64,000 nt of DNA from Phoma sp. XZ068 (taxonomy: Eukaryota; Ascomycota; Dothideomycetes; Pleosporales; Didymellaceae). The position numbers and the translations under genes were made by a program. Positions 19,715 to 30,400 of the stretch are shown here, one piece after another; position 1 is the stretch's first letter, and each line of letters begins with the position of its first letter. The stretch is from positions 1 to 64,000 of the forward strand of contig RBKR01000016.1 in assembly GCA_004835665.1 (NCBI GenBank), given 5' to 3'. The notes below the pieces were generated by a model. It was not told where the DNA came from. It made no database searches and saw only the letters and a list, made by a program, of their open reading frames with translations.

Positions 19715-21856
19715 TCAAAGGAAACTGTTCTTTAACAACTTGCACTTTGACAAGTCCAACTTTCTTGGTCTACCTCCTGGAGTGTCCTGGGTTGAGAAGC
19801 TCTTGAATAAGAAGCCAGGCGAACTATTGTCTGGGACTTTGAGGATCTTGGACTTCGCATCGTCAAAGGGGCCGACATCGACCGCCCACGCACTACCGAC
19901 GTCGTTCGAACCTGTGTGAGAATCATCCCACAATTTCGAGCCCCAAGCCGCTTCCACAGTCAGCTCCTGCTCGTGTATCATTCCCTGGTCCTCGAAGCGA
20001 TCCACGCCAACTGCTTCCTCGCGGAAGAAAGCGTCGGAGAGTGAGACGTATCCGGGCGGACCCTGTAATCCGAAGAGCCCGAGGCGGTGAGGGCTCCTCA
20101 TGCCCCAAGTACGGAACACGCCAGTGGGTCGGACAATGAGCTGCACTTTAGCATCAGGAATGTCTCGAATCATGAGGCCCTGGTAATTATCTGTATTCCA
20201 GCCCAGGGAGCCTGTTGCATAATGGCCGATGTTGAACCAACCGTCAATCCTATTCAACCGTGCGCAGGATATATCTGTGAATATCAGTAAGAAGTCAGTT
20301 CTCACAATGCTGATTACATTCCAGAACAATGATGAAACATCAAACTTACCCATCTGAGCACCACTGCCATGATCATCTTCAACGCCCGCAAAAGAATTGA
20401 ACATAATCTGAGCTTTGTGGTTCACCCTGACCCCTGCATCCTGCATTCGTCGATCTGCTTCCTTCTGCACGTCGGCGGCCTTGACTGGATCCAAAATGAG
20501 ATCTGCAATATTCCTTAGAGAGAAGTTGATTACCGCTGGGTTGCGGTAGATTGATGTCATCCACTCGTCGTCGTTGCTTCTGGGTGTCCCTCCCAGGATG
20601 TCGGTGGTCGTGATTTGCAGTGACTTGTAAATCTTCTTCGTCGTCTCAGACTGGTTGCTTATGTTTGCGCTGCCAGAGTCTGGAGCCTTTGCACCCTCCT
20701 TATCTTCTTTGCCATCCTCAGACACTGGCGCAGTCTCGGCGACCTTGATGCCCAGGCTGATGCCAAGACTTTTGGACACTTCGTCGTTTCGAATGTCCAG
20801 GGTAGAGGACCATCGCTTAAGGCCGCCGAAGACAGCCTTGGTCATGAAATGGGTTCCAAACGTGTCGATGATCTCGGCAGCAGTGCCGTTGTCAAACGTG
20901 TCCATCGCGTGCTCTGTCAGGTACTGATGCAGCTTGGTAGGCGCGCTCTGATTGATCTTGAGAGTGTAGATCTGGTGGTGTCGGTAGAGAGACGCATACT
21001 TGTTCCAAGTCTCGCTGTAATCATTCTCGTTGAAGCTGTTGTTCATTTCCATTCCGAACCCGTCGACCGAAGCATCCAAGCCCATGCTCGTCGTGAGATT
21101 TGTTTGGAACTCCTTCTTCGTTTCGCCTGTCACAGTCTCCTCGTGGAAACGAGTTTCCCAAACAAAGTCGAGGTATCTGGGAATTGAAAATGTTGCAATG
21201 TGGTCGTCGGCGCCACTGAGTGAGCCCTGGCCCTGCCACTGAACGTCCTGGTGCAGATATTCCTTCGCATCAAGATTGAGAAGCTCGAACAGATTCGGTC
21301 GGATACCTTGACCTTTAGAGAATGATTGCGTCGCATCAATGCCGCCAAAGAGACCCTGACAGTTGAATGGTAAAATGGGAGAGGCGGGTGGCTCGCCACT
21401 CGGATCATCCTGGGCGACGTTGGCCATGCCTGTGAATGCTCGGAAGAAGACGGTTGAGCTTGCTGTTTGCCCAGCAACCATGAGAGACGCATCCAGCTCC
21501 AATCTGGCACCGATTTGATCTCCGTGCGTGCTGCTTGTTCGAATGATGATGGTAGAGCATCTGTTGCCTGTCCTCCATGTTCTCCAACTCTCCGTATTCA
21601 GATCCGCCAGCTCTCTGATGGTAGGGGGCCGACCATGGTCGTGGACCCAGGTAGCATAAACCTGTGAGCCCCGAAATAAGTTCAGCATGCTTTCTGGCGC
21701 GCCCCTACGCCAATTAGCGGTGAAACCTGCCTGGAAGGCGTTGGTGGCAGTTGTTGTGAAGCCTGCAGCGCGGAGTGCAGCGATAATGCTTGGCCAGTGT
21801 GAATCTGTGGGCTGAAGGCCGAGGCTCCGAATGGTGAGCACGTCCACGGTAGCCAT
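19715..21856 (-). CDS. MACPF (perforin-like) domain protein
   Basis: The ATG at 21856 opens a frame that stays open to 19715. A clear 75-bp intron (20349-20275; GTAAGT donor, TACTGATATTCACAG acceptor region) is a multiple of three, so the spliced product is 688 residues. About residues 330-345 hold the MACPF signature: an F-G-T-H-F core followed by a GG pair. The region before it has long amphipathic segments that would correspond to the membrane-inserting helices of this fold. The N-terminal 150 residues are a separate domain, and the C-terminal 200 residues are tryptophan-rich and could be a lipid- or glycan-binding module. No signal peptide is visible, as in several fungal members. Known MACPF proteins form pores or act in development and defence; whether this one forms pores cannot be told here. 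It stands alone among decayed genes. Confidence 0.8.
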   Translation of the reverse strand: MATVDVLTIRSLGLQPTDSHWPSIIAALRAAGFTTTATNAFQAGFTANWRRGAPESMLNLFRGSQVYATWVHDHGRPPTIRELADLNTESWRTWRTGNRCSTIIIRTSSTHGDQIGARLELDASLMVAGQTASSTVFFRAFTGMANVAQDDPSGEPPASPILPFNCQGLFGGIDATQSFSKGQGIRPNLFELLNLDAKEYLHQDVQWQGQGSLSGADDHIATFSIPRYLDFVWETRFHEETVTGETKKEFQTNLTTSMGLDASVDGFGMEMNNSFNENDYSETWNKYASLYRHHQIYTLKINQSAPTKLHQYLTEHAMDTFDNGTAAEIIDTFGTHFMTKAVFGGLKRWSSTLDIRNDEVSKSLGISLGIKVAETAPVSEDGKEDKEGAKAPDSGSANISNQSETTKKIYKSLQITTTDILGGTPRSNDDEWMTSIYRNPAVINFSLRNIADLILDPVKAADVQKEADRRMQDAGVRVNHKAQIMFNSFAGVEDDHGSGAQMGKFDVSSLFWNVISIVRTDFLLIFTDISCARLNRIDGWFNIGHYATGSLGWNTDNYQGLMIRDIPDAKVQLIVRPTGVFRTWGMRSPHRLGLFGLQGPPGYVSLSDAFFREEAVGVDRFEDQGMIHEQELTVEAAWGSKLWDDSHTGSNDVGSAWAVDVGPFDDAKSKILKVPDNSSPGFLFKSFSTQDTPGGRPRKLDLSKCKLLKNSFL

Positions 21857-23963
21857 GACTGAATGAGAAGAATGGTACTCTTAAAGATACGTGTTAATGG
21901 TCCTCAAAGCCGCGTACAGAACGAATGCCAGATGGTGGTGTTTTTGATTGATTGTGGAGGTAGATGTTGAAAGAAATGCAGCGAGAGATGGACAATTTAT
22001 ATACCTCGACGAAGAGTAGCTGGACATACACGTACACAGCTCACCTCTTCCTGGACGTCTCACATAAATCGGCTAGCACCCAAAGCAAGACACTAAACAA
22101 GCGCTCAGCTTAGCCACAACGCCTCTTGTGCTTCTCCAGACCGAGATTTACATGCACACTACCAAGGTCTATACATCACTGCTGCTACAGCCGGCCCATA
22201 GCGGTCATGTTTAAGCAAACCTGAGCCTTCAGCTCGCCCTCAAATCCACCTCCTATCAACATTCCTTGAAGGTTTTAGCCAATGAAATTTCATACGGTAA
22301 CGCATCTCAGCCCTTTCATGCAGCTGATCCGGGACTCTGCGTCTTCATGAGGGGTCCTGCTTGTTCTGTAAGCCTGGTCATGGGACTTACTTCGTGGTCC
22401 GATAGTTCAATCTGTGCCTTCCGGTCTTGTCTGCTGCAGATTTGCTAGGCTTCTAGGGGAAGCCCAGTGGCTATTAACCAGTGAGCCATCATGTTCTGAT
22501 CGTCCCGGTTTCCTTCATACATCACACAGCTTCAGCTCTGGACATGTTACACCAGATCGCGCAAGGCTTTCAGCTCTGTTAGAGACGGCACAAGCCAGCG
22601 ACGGAGACCGATGAGGCATCAGCTGCCATGCTCTAGCGCTGCACGAAGTGTAGAGAGACTGGGTACAACATACGTACGTAAAATAGGTACTTTAGGGGCT
22701 GCTTAATCTAACATATCACTATCGATATATTATCTTAATTCGTGGTTGAGTTGTTACGCCTATAGAGTTGTAGAAAGTATAGGTGGGGCACTCCACGCGC
22801 TTGTCAACCTACGTTATTTATTTATTTCTATTTCAAAACGCGGACTGTACGTTTCCCAATCCAACACGTTAAGTAAATCAACCTCGAGTTTCCGCGGGAT
22901 TTAATCGTGGTTCGTTAGGAACAGCTGCAGATCGCGTCGGTCGGTGATGAGGTTGCAGCGGAAAGGTTCGTCATTCGTCAGCCATCTGCGACGGCAGAAC
23001 CTCGACCAACCTGATTTTATTCTTCAGCTCATCTAGCGGCCAGACTAGTGCTTAATGACTGCGTCTTCCACTTGTACGCAATTGCAATAGAGTTTGCGCC
23101 ACTTGTCAGCACACGTGCAAACAAGCAGCAAATACTAAGCTTTTGTATCACGTTTCGCAAAGCATAACCAAGCCCTACCTGTAACGTACATGATAAGCCT
23201 TCCGCGGTTAGATCAGTGTGGCAGTAGAAAAGAGCAATATCGCGCTACAGCTCTAGCTCTGCGTCTTTCACACTTTATGGGGCCGGGTAGGCTATAAGGT
23301 CGTTCCTGTGTTGGTGGTTGACGTGTCGAAGTGTCAAGCATACCGGTACCTCGCAGATTTATAATGTTAAAACTCGCAATTTAGGAACTGCGGTGTCGCT
23401 AATGTACCGCCAGCATCCTGAACAGATATGTGATAACCTCGATTTAGACGATGCGACTTTCTAACGTTCGTTATATGATGCGATGTGGAGACCACGCCCC
23501 TTGTTTTGTCCCAGAAAGCTTGAAAAATTGGTCGTTCGAGCGCTGGCGCGGCGAAATTAATTTAGTTGCCAACAAGCTGAACTTTGCATGTGGCCGCTTT
23601 TTGGGCTCGATACTTGTTAATGTCAAATGTCAAGAAAGTTAACTAAGCAGCTTTTTCTAAACAAGCGCTAGGATCGTGTGCATCAGGTCCGTGATTTCTG
23701 GCGGCATTCTCCTGCACAATCGTAGGGCGTTTTGGAAGGAGGTACATGCCTTACTAGCGAATACCCACTGTTATATGTATTTTTTTGCCCATGTTTTGCT
23801 CTTGTCCGAGAGCACCTATCAAACCCGTCAGCAGGGTGTTGAGAAACAATCCTTTCTCTTTTTCAGCCATCATGAATTGTGATGAGGATTTGAACGTTGT
23901 TGCATTATCACGGTTCAATGATAAAATCTTTCAGGCGCCGGTTGACTCGCCTAGTCCTGCTTC
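21857..23963. other. 2.1-kb gene-poor region
   Basis: No coding frame with splice support was found on either strand. It contains the MACPF gene promoter, AT-rich patches around 22690-22830 (including an ATTTATTTATTT run) and a dispersed repeat fragment at 23753. It probably consists of old repeat debris. Confidence 0.5.
23753..23789 (+). repeat. Dispersed repeat fragment, copy B
   Basis: Positions 23753-23772 are identical to 14838-14857 and are followed by a similar T-rich stretch ending TTTTTTTGCC. See copy A. Confidence 0.6.
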
Positions 23964-26900
23964 TTACGAAACAGGTCCTGTAAGCTCTATCATGTTCTAA
24001 TGTCAGCGATGCGTCACTCTGGCGGGCTCTAATAGAAGTCACTCACCTGAAGTGCAGATGTGCCCGATAAAAGCATTGCAGCCAGCAGCTTTTTGCGATC
24101 CTGCACCTTCAACATGTGCTGGTCACGGGTTAGATCGTATTTCCCGTTCAGGTTTGGGGTCGTATACTTCTTCAAACGAGTTCCTCATGATGTATCTGAT
24201 CGTCGTGACTGGGCGTGTTTGGCCCAGACGATGAGCTCGGGCAAGTGCCTGATCCTCAAGTGATGGATTCCATTGAGGTTCAAGCAAATGTACCATTGAT
24301 GCGGCGGTGAGATCGAGACTGTTGTCTAAGGTCAGAGGAAATTTACCTTGCGAACTTCAACGGAGAGAACTTACCCACAGGCGCCACAGGAGATGGTGAG
24401 GAGTATCACTCGAATCTTGGGGTCACAGCGGAGTTTGTCTACGGCTTGCGCACGATTTCTGGGAGCTACGCTGCCGTCAATGCGGACGGAGCCTATACTC
24501 TCAGCCGCGAGCCCCCTGTTGACCATGTCAAGACTTGAAGTCCAAGAAGAGAATACAACACTGATCATGTCAGTCAGCCATCCAATGGCATGTCAGCTTG
24601 GATCAGAACTTACTGCTTCTCGCTTGGGCAAGACTTAATCTGCTCGATCAATGCCCGTATTTTGGATGAGACCCTGACATCCAAGGTCCTGAAGTCATCA
24701 TCAATGGCGTCCATACTCGGCGAGACGTCTTGAGTGGGGGTCAATGGTGGTGTGCGTATAGAAGAAGCAAGAGGCCGAAGACGGCAAGAAGTTGTGCCGT
24801 TCATGCATCCACATGGACTCGGAGACTTGGAATCCAGGAGCTGGGTACACCCGGAACAGTATATCCGACCACATGCGGAGTAGTATGTGTTCGAGCTCAG
24901 TGCAGGCCCCAAACCGTCATCGATTGAGGGCAAGCTGACAGGGCCTTGGCATTGGGCACACATGTCTTCTCCCAACGAAAGACGGACGCCAATTGTTGCT
25001 TGAAGGGACCCATCCAATTCTGTTGGATTGTTCAGACTGTGTGGCTGGGGTGCATATGTACCAAGATTGCATATGAGACGAAGCTTGTTGATCTGTTGGA
25101 TTTTAGTAGCCCAGGAGCTACCATATGGTTGACCAAGCATATCTGCAACTGGTTGTTCTACGCGGCGATAGTTTCGTTCTTCATGCTCGTCAAAAGAGAC
25201 TTCATTGGTCTTGTCTGTTCGGGGTGGTAAATCTAGAACTCCCTTTGTTCTGCGCAGCATTATGCATGAGAGTAACTTTTTGAATGTTGCGGTCGCTTCT
25301 TCTAGCGGATTATCGCGCCAGAGCTGTGACAGCTCGTCGTCAAAGACTTTGGGATCGTTGTAAGGGACGAATTGCAGGAACTTGAACAGTCCGAGAAAAT
25401 CTGTAAGATTGTTCTGAACTGGGGTTCCAGAGATGGCCCATCTAGCCCTAGCCTTAAGCGCTGCTGTAGCTCGTGCGGTCGATGTCCTATGATTTCGGAT
25501 TATGTGTGCTGTCAGATGCTCAACATATATCCCTTTTGGCGCACAGTGTGAGGGCGTTCGTACCTTCGTCTAAAATGATACGCCTCCAGGGGTACGCAGA
25601 CAATGAGCCAGGCGCAGGTATTCCGCCCCTTTGCTCGTACTCAATGGTTTGATATGTAGTGAAGACGATGTTCGGCATCACCGTACCCTGAGATATTTGC
25701 AATTTGTTCTTGCTATGGTGGACGAACATCGTCAGTTCACCATAGTGAACGTGGCTGGCGTCTGTGAGCAGGGAATAGCACCCAAGGGGTGAGACAACGT
25801 ACATTGCCAACTGAGAAGTCCAAACTGGAATCACTGAAATCATCAGTCTCATACTCTGACAGCCCACGAAAGGAGACCTTACAACTCAACGGGACTACGA
25901 TCAGGGTGGAATTAGACTCCACTCCAAGATCAAGCCCATATGAATAGGACTTTCCGGTGTCCTGGAAATGATCAGAAGCAATCAGGGCAATCATACTCAA
26001 GGTCTTTCCAAGACCCATCTCATCTGCAAGGAGGCCGCCTCTCCACAAAGGCCCTGGTTCCTCTTGATACTGCTTTGTGACAATGTTCGTAAAGCTTGAA
26101 GGCAGACTGGTCAGCATCTCCAAGGATACGCAAAGCGAGTCGAATACTAACCCGTGTCCGCTTGACAATGGCGCCCACAAGCCAATGATGTTTTCACTTG
26201 GGTGCCACCCTCGCTCTCGTCTGAGCAAAAAGGTGAGTGCTTGCCGTTGATGGCTATGATTGGGTCTCAGCTGAGAAAGTCTCATCGTTTGGAACTACGG
26301 TCAACGTACGTTTGTAAGGGTGTGCGTAGGGATGCAGGCGTAGGTGCCTCCTCGAGAGGGTCAGTCGTCTCAAATCCTGCCAGTATGTCCGAACAAGCTC
26401 GAGTGGAGTCTTCGACTGATTGTTGAAGCGTTTGAGATAGACTGAACGTCGTAACCGGTATCTCATGTATGCTGAACAAGCACTGAGCGTTCATGTAGAA
26501 AACGTCGCGGTCGCACCCACTGGGGTCTTGCAAGAAGCACTCGCATTGCGTCATGAAGTCTCCAACGTCTTCAAAACGATACTTGGGCCCATAAATTATG
26601 ATACTCAGATAGCCAAGCATTCGTTGTGCGAGCTTTCGATCTTTGACAGCACCAACGGCTTCTTTCCGGAGAATCAGCTGACACTCCAGCTCAGTGTCGT
26701 CGATCAACCTCGACAACACCTCTCCGATATGCCCATCCGGTCTTCCAAGAAGCTCCTGTGTCCCCGCATGGTAAAGATAGTTCGTGGACGTAGCGATGGC
26801 GGGTACGGCGATGGCGGAAGGAAGGTTTGTGGTCTTGTGTGCAGCAATGACTGGGCAATCTATAAGCTAGAGCAGTCAGCAAGCGTGAATTTCGCGTTGA

Positions 26901-27095
26901 CACAGAACTGACCATGCCGAAACATACAACTGTGGTGTCTGTGATTGCACCATCATGATCGGACGCTTCAACAACAAGTCTTGGGGGCGAAATGGATGCA
27001 CAGGCTGTCTCTTCCGTGCGAAAATCGACCCGCGAGCGGTTTGATGGGAGATCTTGTGGATCTTGAGAGGTCCTAGAGCAAAAGGCTGAAATCAT
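23964..27095 (-). CDS. SNF2-family (RAD5/RAD16-like) helicase, ten exons
   Basis: Exons in coding order are 27095-26913, 26866-26310, 26265-25883, 25833-25803, 25754-25564, 25508-24614, 24560-24375, 24318-24168, 24118-24047 and 23996-23964. They sum to 2,682 nt, which closes in frame to 893 residues. Motifs seen: HQRQALTFLLRRE, the P-loop DEMGLGKT, VFTTYQT, the split DE-A-H box (ILDE/AHIIRN), WAISGTPVQN, MLRRTKG, VVFSSWTSSLDMV and the motif VI sequence QALARAHRLGQTR. Between the helicase lobes is a cysteine-rich segment (CAQC, then CGRIYCSGC, then CGC) resembling a degenerate RING finger. These proteins remodel chromatin or act in postreplication repair. Introns B (26309-26266, GAG acceptor) and E4 of 31 bp length are the least certain parts. 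It diverges from the NACHT gene across 322 bp. Confidence 0.88.
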
Positions 27096-27417
27096 GCCGC
27101 TGGAAGGAACAGGTCAATCACAGAGCACCCCGCTCTGGAGAATAAAGTTGACCAGAGGGTCATTGGCTGAGGTTGCGCAATGAGGCGGAGTGCTAAGGCT
27201 GCAGCCCGTGGCAACGAGGCTGATGCGCATAGCCACTTTGTGACTATTAGATTTGCGCGTACCTCTACGCATGTAAGCAACGAAGCTATTCTCTCCAGAG
27301 CGCAGAGTCCGCTTAAATTGTGTCATTTGTTGTGAAACCGCGTTTTGAGAGACTGCCGAGTCGCGACTTCTCTCATCGTAAGCCCCACCTGCCCCACGCG
27401 CGGCCCGTTCCGCAGCA
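27096..27417. promoter_or_regulatory. Shared divergent promoter region of SNF2 and NACHT genes
   Basis: The two start codons lie 322 bp apart and face away from each other, so their promoters must overlap or abut. No TATA box or repeat stands out. The alternative small open frames here have no support. Confidence 0.5.
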
Positions 27418-30400
27418 ATGACGGCACGGCCGCCAGCAGCTTCTGCCCAAGCCCACATCATCCTACAAACCGCCTTCGATCGGTTCGATAATATCGTGTC
27501 TCAGGATGACAAACATGTCTTTAATGATACCACGCTACAAGATGTCAGAGAAGAAGCGCTGCGAATCGAACGAGGCTTGCGCGAGAGGCGGATGCAGAAG
27601 AACATGCTTCGCTTGGAACCATTTCTAAAAGGTCTGGAGCGTTATTCAAAGGCAATGGAAGTTCTCTGCAATGGTACTCCGTTCCTGCCCTGGATCTGGG
27701 CTCCCGTCAAACTTATGCTTCTGGTGAGTCTTTCTCTAGCTTGCAAGCTTGGACAATTCTCTGATCAAGAACCCGTAGTCAGCCCTCGATGCACTGAGCG
27801 CCTTCGAAAAGCTGGTCGAAGCTTATGGCAAGATAGCAAATGTACTACCTCGTCTCGAACGTCTTTCTGCTGCCTTCAGTTACGACATCCATTTCCAGAA
27901 TGTACTCGCCTTAGTTTATGCGGATATTCTGGACGTCCATCGCAACTCGTACAGATTTGTGCGCAGGAAATGTAGATCCTCCGTCCCTGGTCATTTATCA
28001 CATCTGACGTGTGTTAGCATGGGCCATATTATTCGGCTCAACGTGGGCGAGGTTCGAAACTCGGTTCAGCGGCATCCTCCAAAGACTTGCATACCACAGT
28101 GACCTGCTCGATAAAGAGGCATATGCAATCAACATCTCCGAGACATTGAGGCACAACGAAGAAGAAATTTGGCGGTGGGAGCAACAAGACGCTGAGTTGG
28201 AAGCCTTCAAGTACCACAAGGTCTTGTCATGGCTCAGGCTGAACGAATCATCCCCAGAGCATACGTTGAGGAAGCACTGCGATGAGTCCCTTCCAGATAG
28301 CACCGATTGGTTCATTAATCAAGACAAAATGCAACTGTGGCAGAAGGACGGCAGTGAGAATGCTCTAATCTGGATCACTGGCAAACCGGGGGCAGGTCCG
28401 TTCACAAGCAAAGTTTCCACTCTTGATACTGACATCACCACACAGGCAAGTCAGTCCTCTGCTCGAACATCATTCGAAGCCTTCAAACCACTGGTCTTGA
28501 GGTGCTGTACTACTTTTGTAGCTACCTAGGCGATTCCTCTAACCGATGCTCCCGGCTACTTCGCTCCCTAGCATGCCAGATCATACAGAAGCGTAGAGAT
28601 CTTGCCATGCACGTCTACGACACTTATTACGTGTCTCATCCAAAGCCAGACACACCAGTCACAATGGATCTTCTGCGAGAGCTATTGTTGGAGATAGGCT
28701 CAACTCGCATCGTCATTGATGGTGTTGACGAATGGAGTGAAAATCAGCGTGAGCTACTAATGCATCTCAAGAAGCTGATTCCCATGAACCCGAGTTCTTA
28801 CTCCTGTAAGATCCTCATCTCCAGTCGGGATACCTTGGAAGTCTCTAGGAATTTTGTAAAACGAAACAAGACGATAGCATTTGCGAATCTTAGCGATAGG
28901 CTTGAAAGTGCTGCTATCAAACATTCAATATCATGCTTTGTAGAAGCAAGACTGAAGGACCTTCCATCTCACTTCGACCATTTAGATCCCGGGGGATTAA
29001 TCACGGCACGAATCAAGCAGAAACTGCTTGAGAAGTCCAATGGTAACATGTCTGGAAGCTCAGGTTAGACTAGGCTGACTGTACATTAGGCATGTTTCTG
29101 TGGGTGCGCCTAGTTTTGGACTCCTTCAGCTCCATCTACAGCCCAGAGCATCTGAGTACTATCGTCGAAAATCTTCCTTCTGATTTAAATTCGTTGTACG
29201 CCCAAATATTCAACAGACTTTGCGGCGATGCCGGGCCTCAGAGATATGGGGGCGTCCCACGCATCATTAGCTGGATATGCTACGCTCAAAGACCTCTGCA
29301 TAAGCATGAGATAGTTCACGCAATCTCCATCGGGACCTTAGGCTTGCATCCTAATAATCAGAGTATTCCGGTCGTTGACATACTCGATCATTGCAAGCCA
29401 TTGATAGAATTTCGACAAGACGGAACGGTGACGTTCGTCCACTTCTCTGTGAAAGAGTTCGTTGGAGTTTCCAAGATAGAAAAGTCACTGCAGCTGACCA
29501 GAGAACAGATTCTTTTTAGCTTGTGAAGCACCCGGTATCCTCTCGTCCCCCCAGGCTCAGCTTGACCTTGCGTCAGCCAGTGTTGAACTGTTGGTGAAAG
29601 GTTTAGACCTTTTGCAGCAAACCGCTGGTCAAACAGAGATCCTGGCACAGGTCGCCAGCGGATCTTACCGACTTCTTCCGTATGCTATAGAGTTTTGGAT
29701 TGAACATTGTTTGCTCTACGTTAGAAATGTTGCAGCGTCTGCCGTGCACGGGATTCTTTTATACTGGTTGTCTCTGTTGCAAGACAAGCATGACTTCCTC
29801 GTCCGTACGCTAGGTCACAAGCCCCGCCAGTATGACGCCTCTGTGTCAATTTCTGAAATCGAAATCGACGAACGGATAGAGCCGTATACTGATCGGCCAG
29901 CACAAGCTCTTATGAGAGATACCTTACGTACGCGATCATTTGTCAGTCGGCAAAATTGCGAGAATGGTGAAGGTACTGCCAAAATACGCTGATAGTTGAT
30001 TTACACTAACGATTGTAGGCGCAGAAACATCGATGGAACAACACGATCCCACTCTTTTCAGCAAGTTGGCCATAGATTTTGAACGCAATCGAGTCTACCT
30101 TTTGTCGCACGATATCGTAGACGGTGTCCCGGTTCCTACACTTTCCACTTTTCAGAAGTCGTATGCGTCCATCACACTCCGTTGCCGGTTCCCAAATTGC
30201 TTAAGGGCGTTAGAAGGCTTTCCCTCTGAGCAACTCAGAGCTCGGCACGAGTCAGGCCACGTTCGACGTGTATACTGCAAAGTGGAGTCTTGTCAATACC
30301 ACCGCATTGGATTCAAGAACCAGACTTCGCATGACAAACACGACCAGGAGTTTCACAGGGAAAGTCGCTCTATCCTTGTCCCCCCAAAGATTAGACGAGT

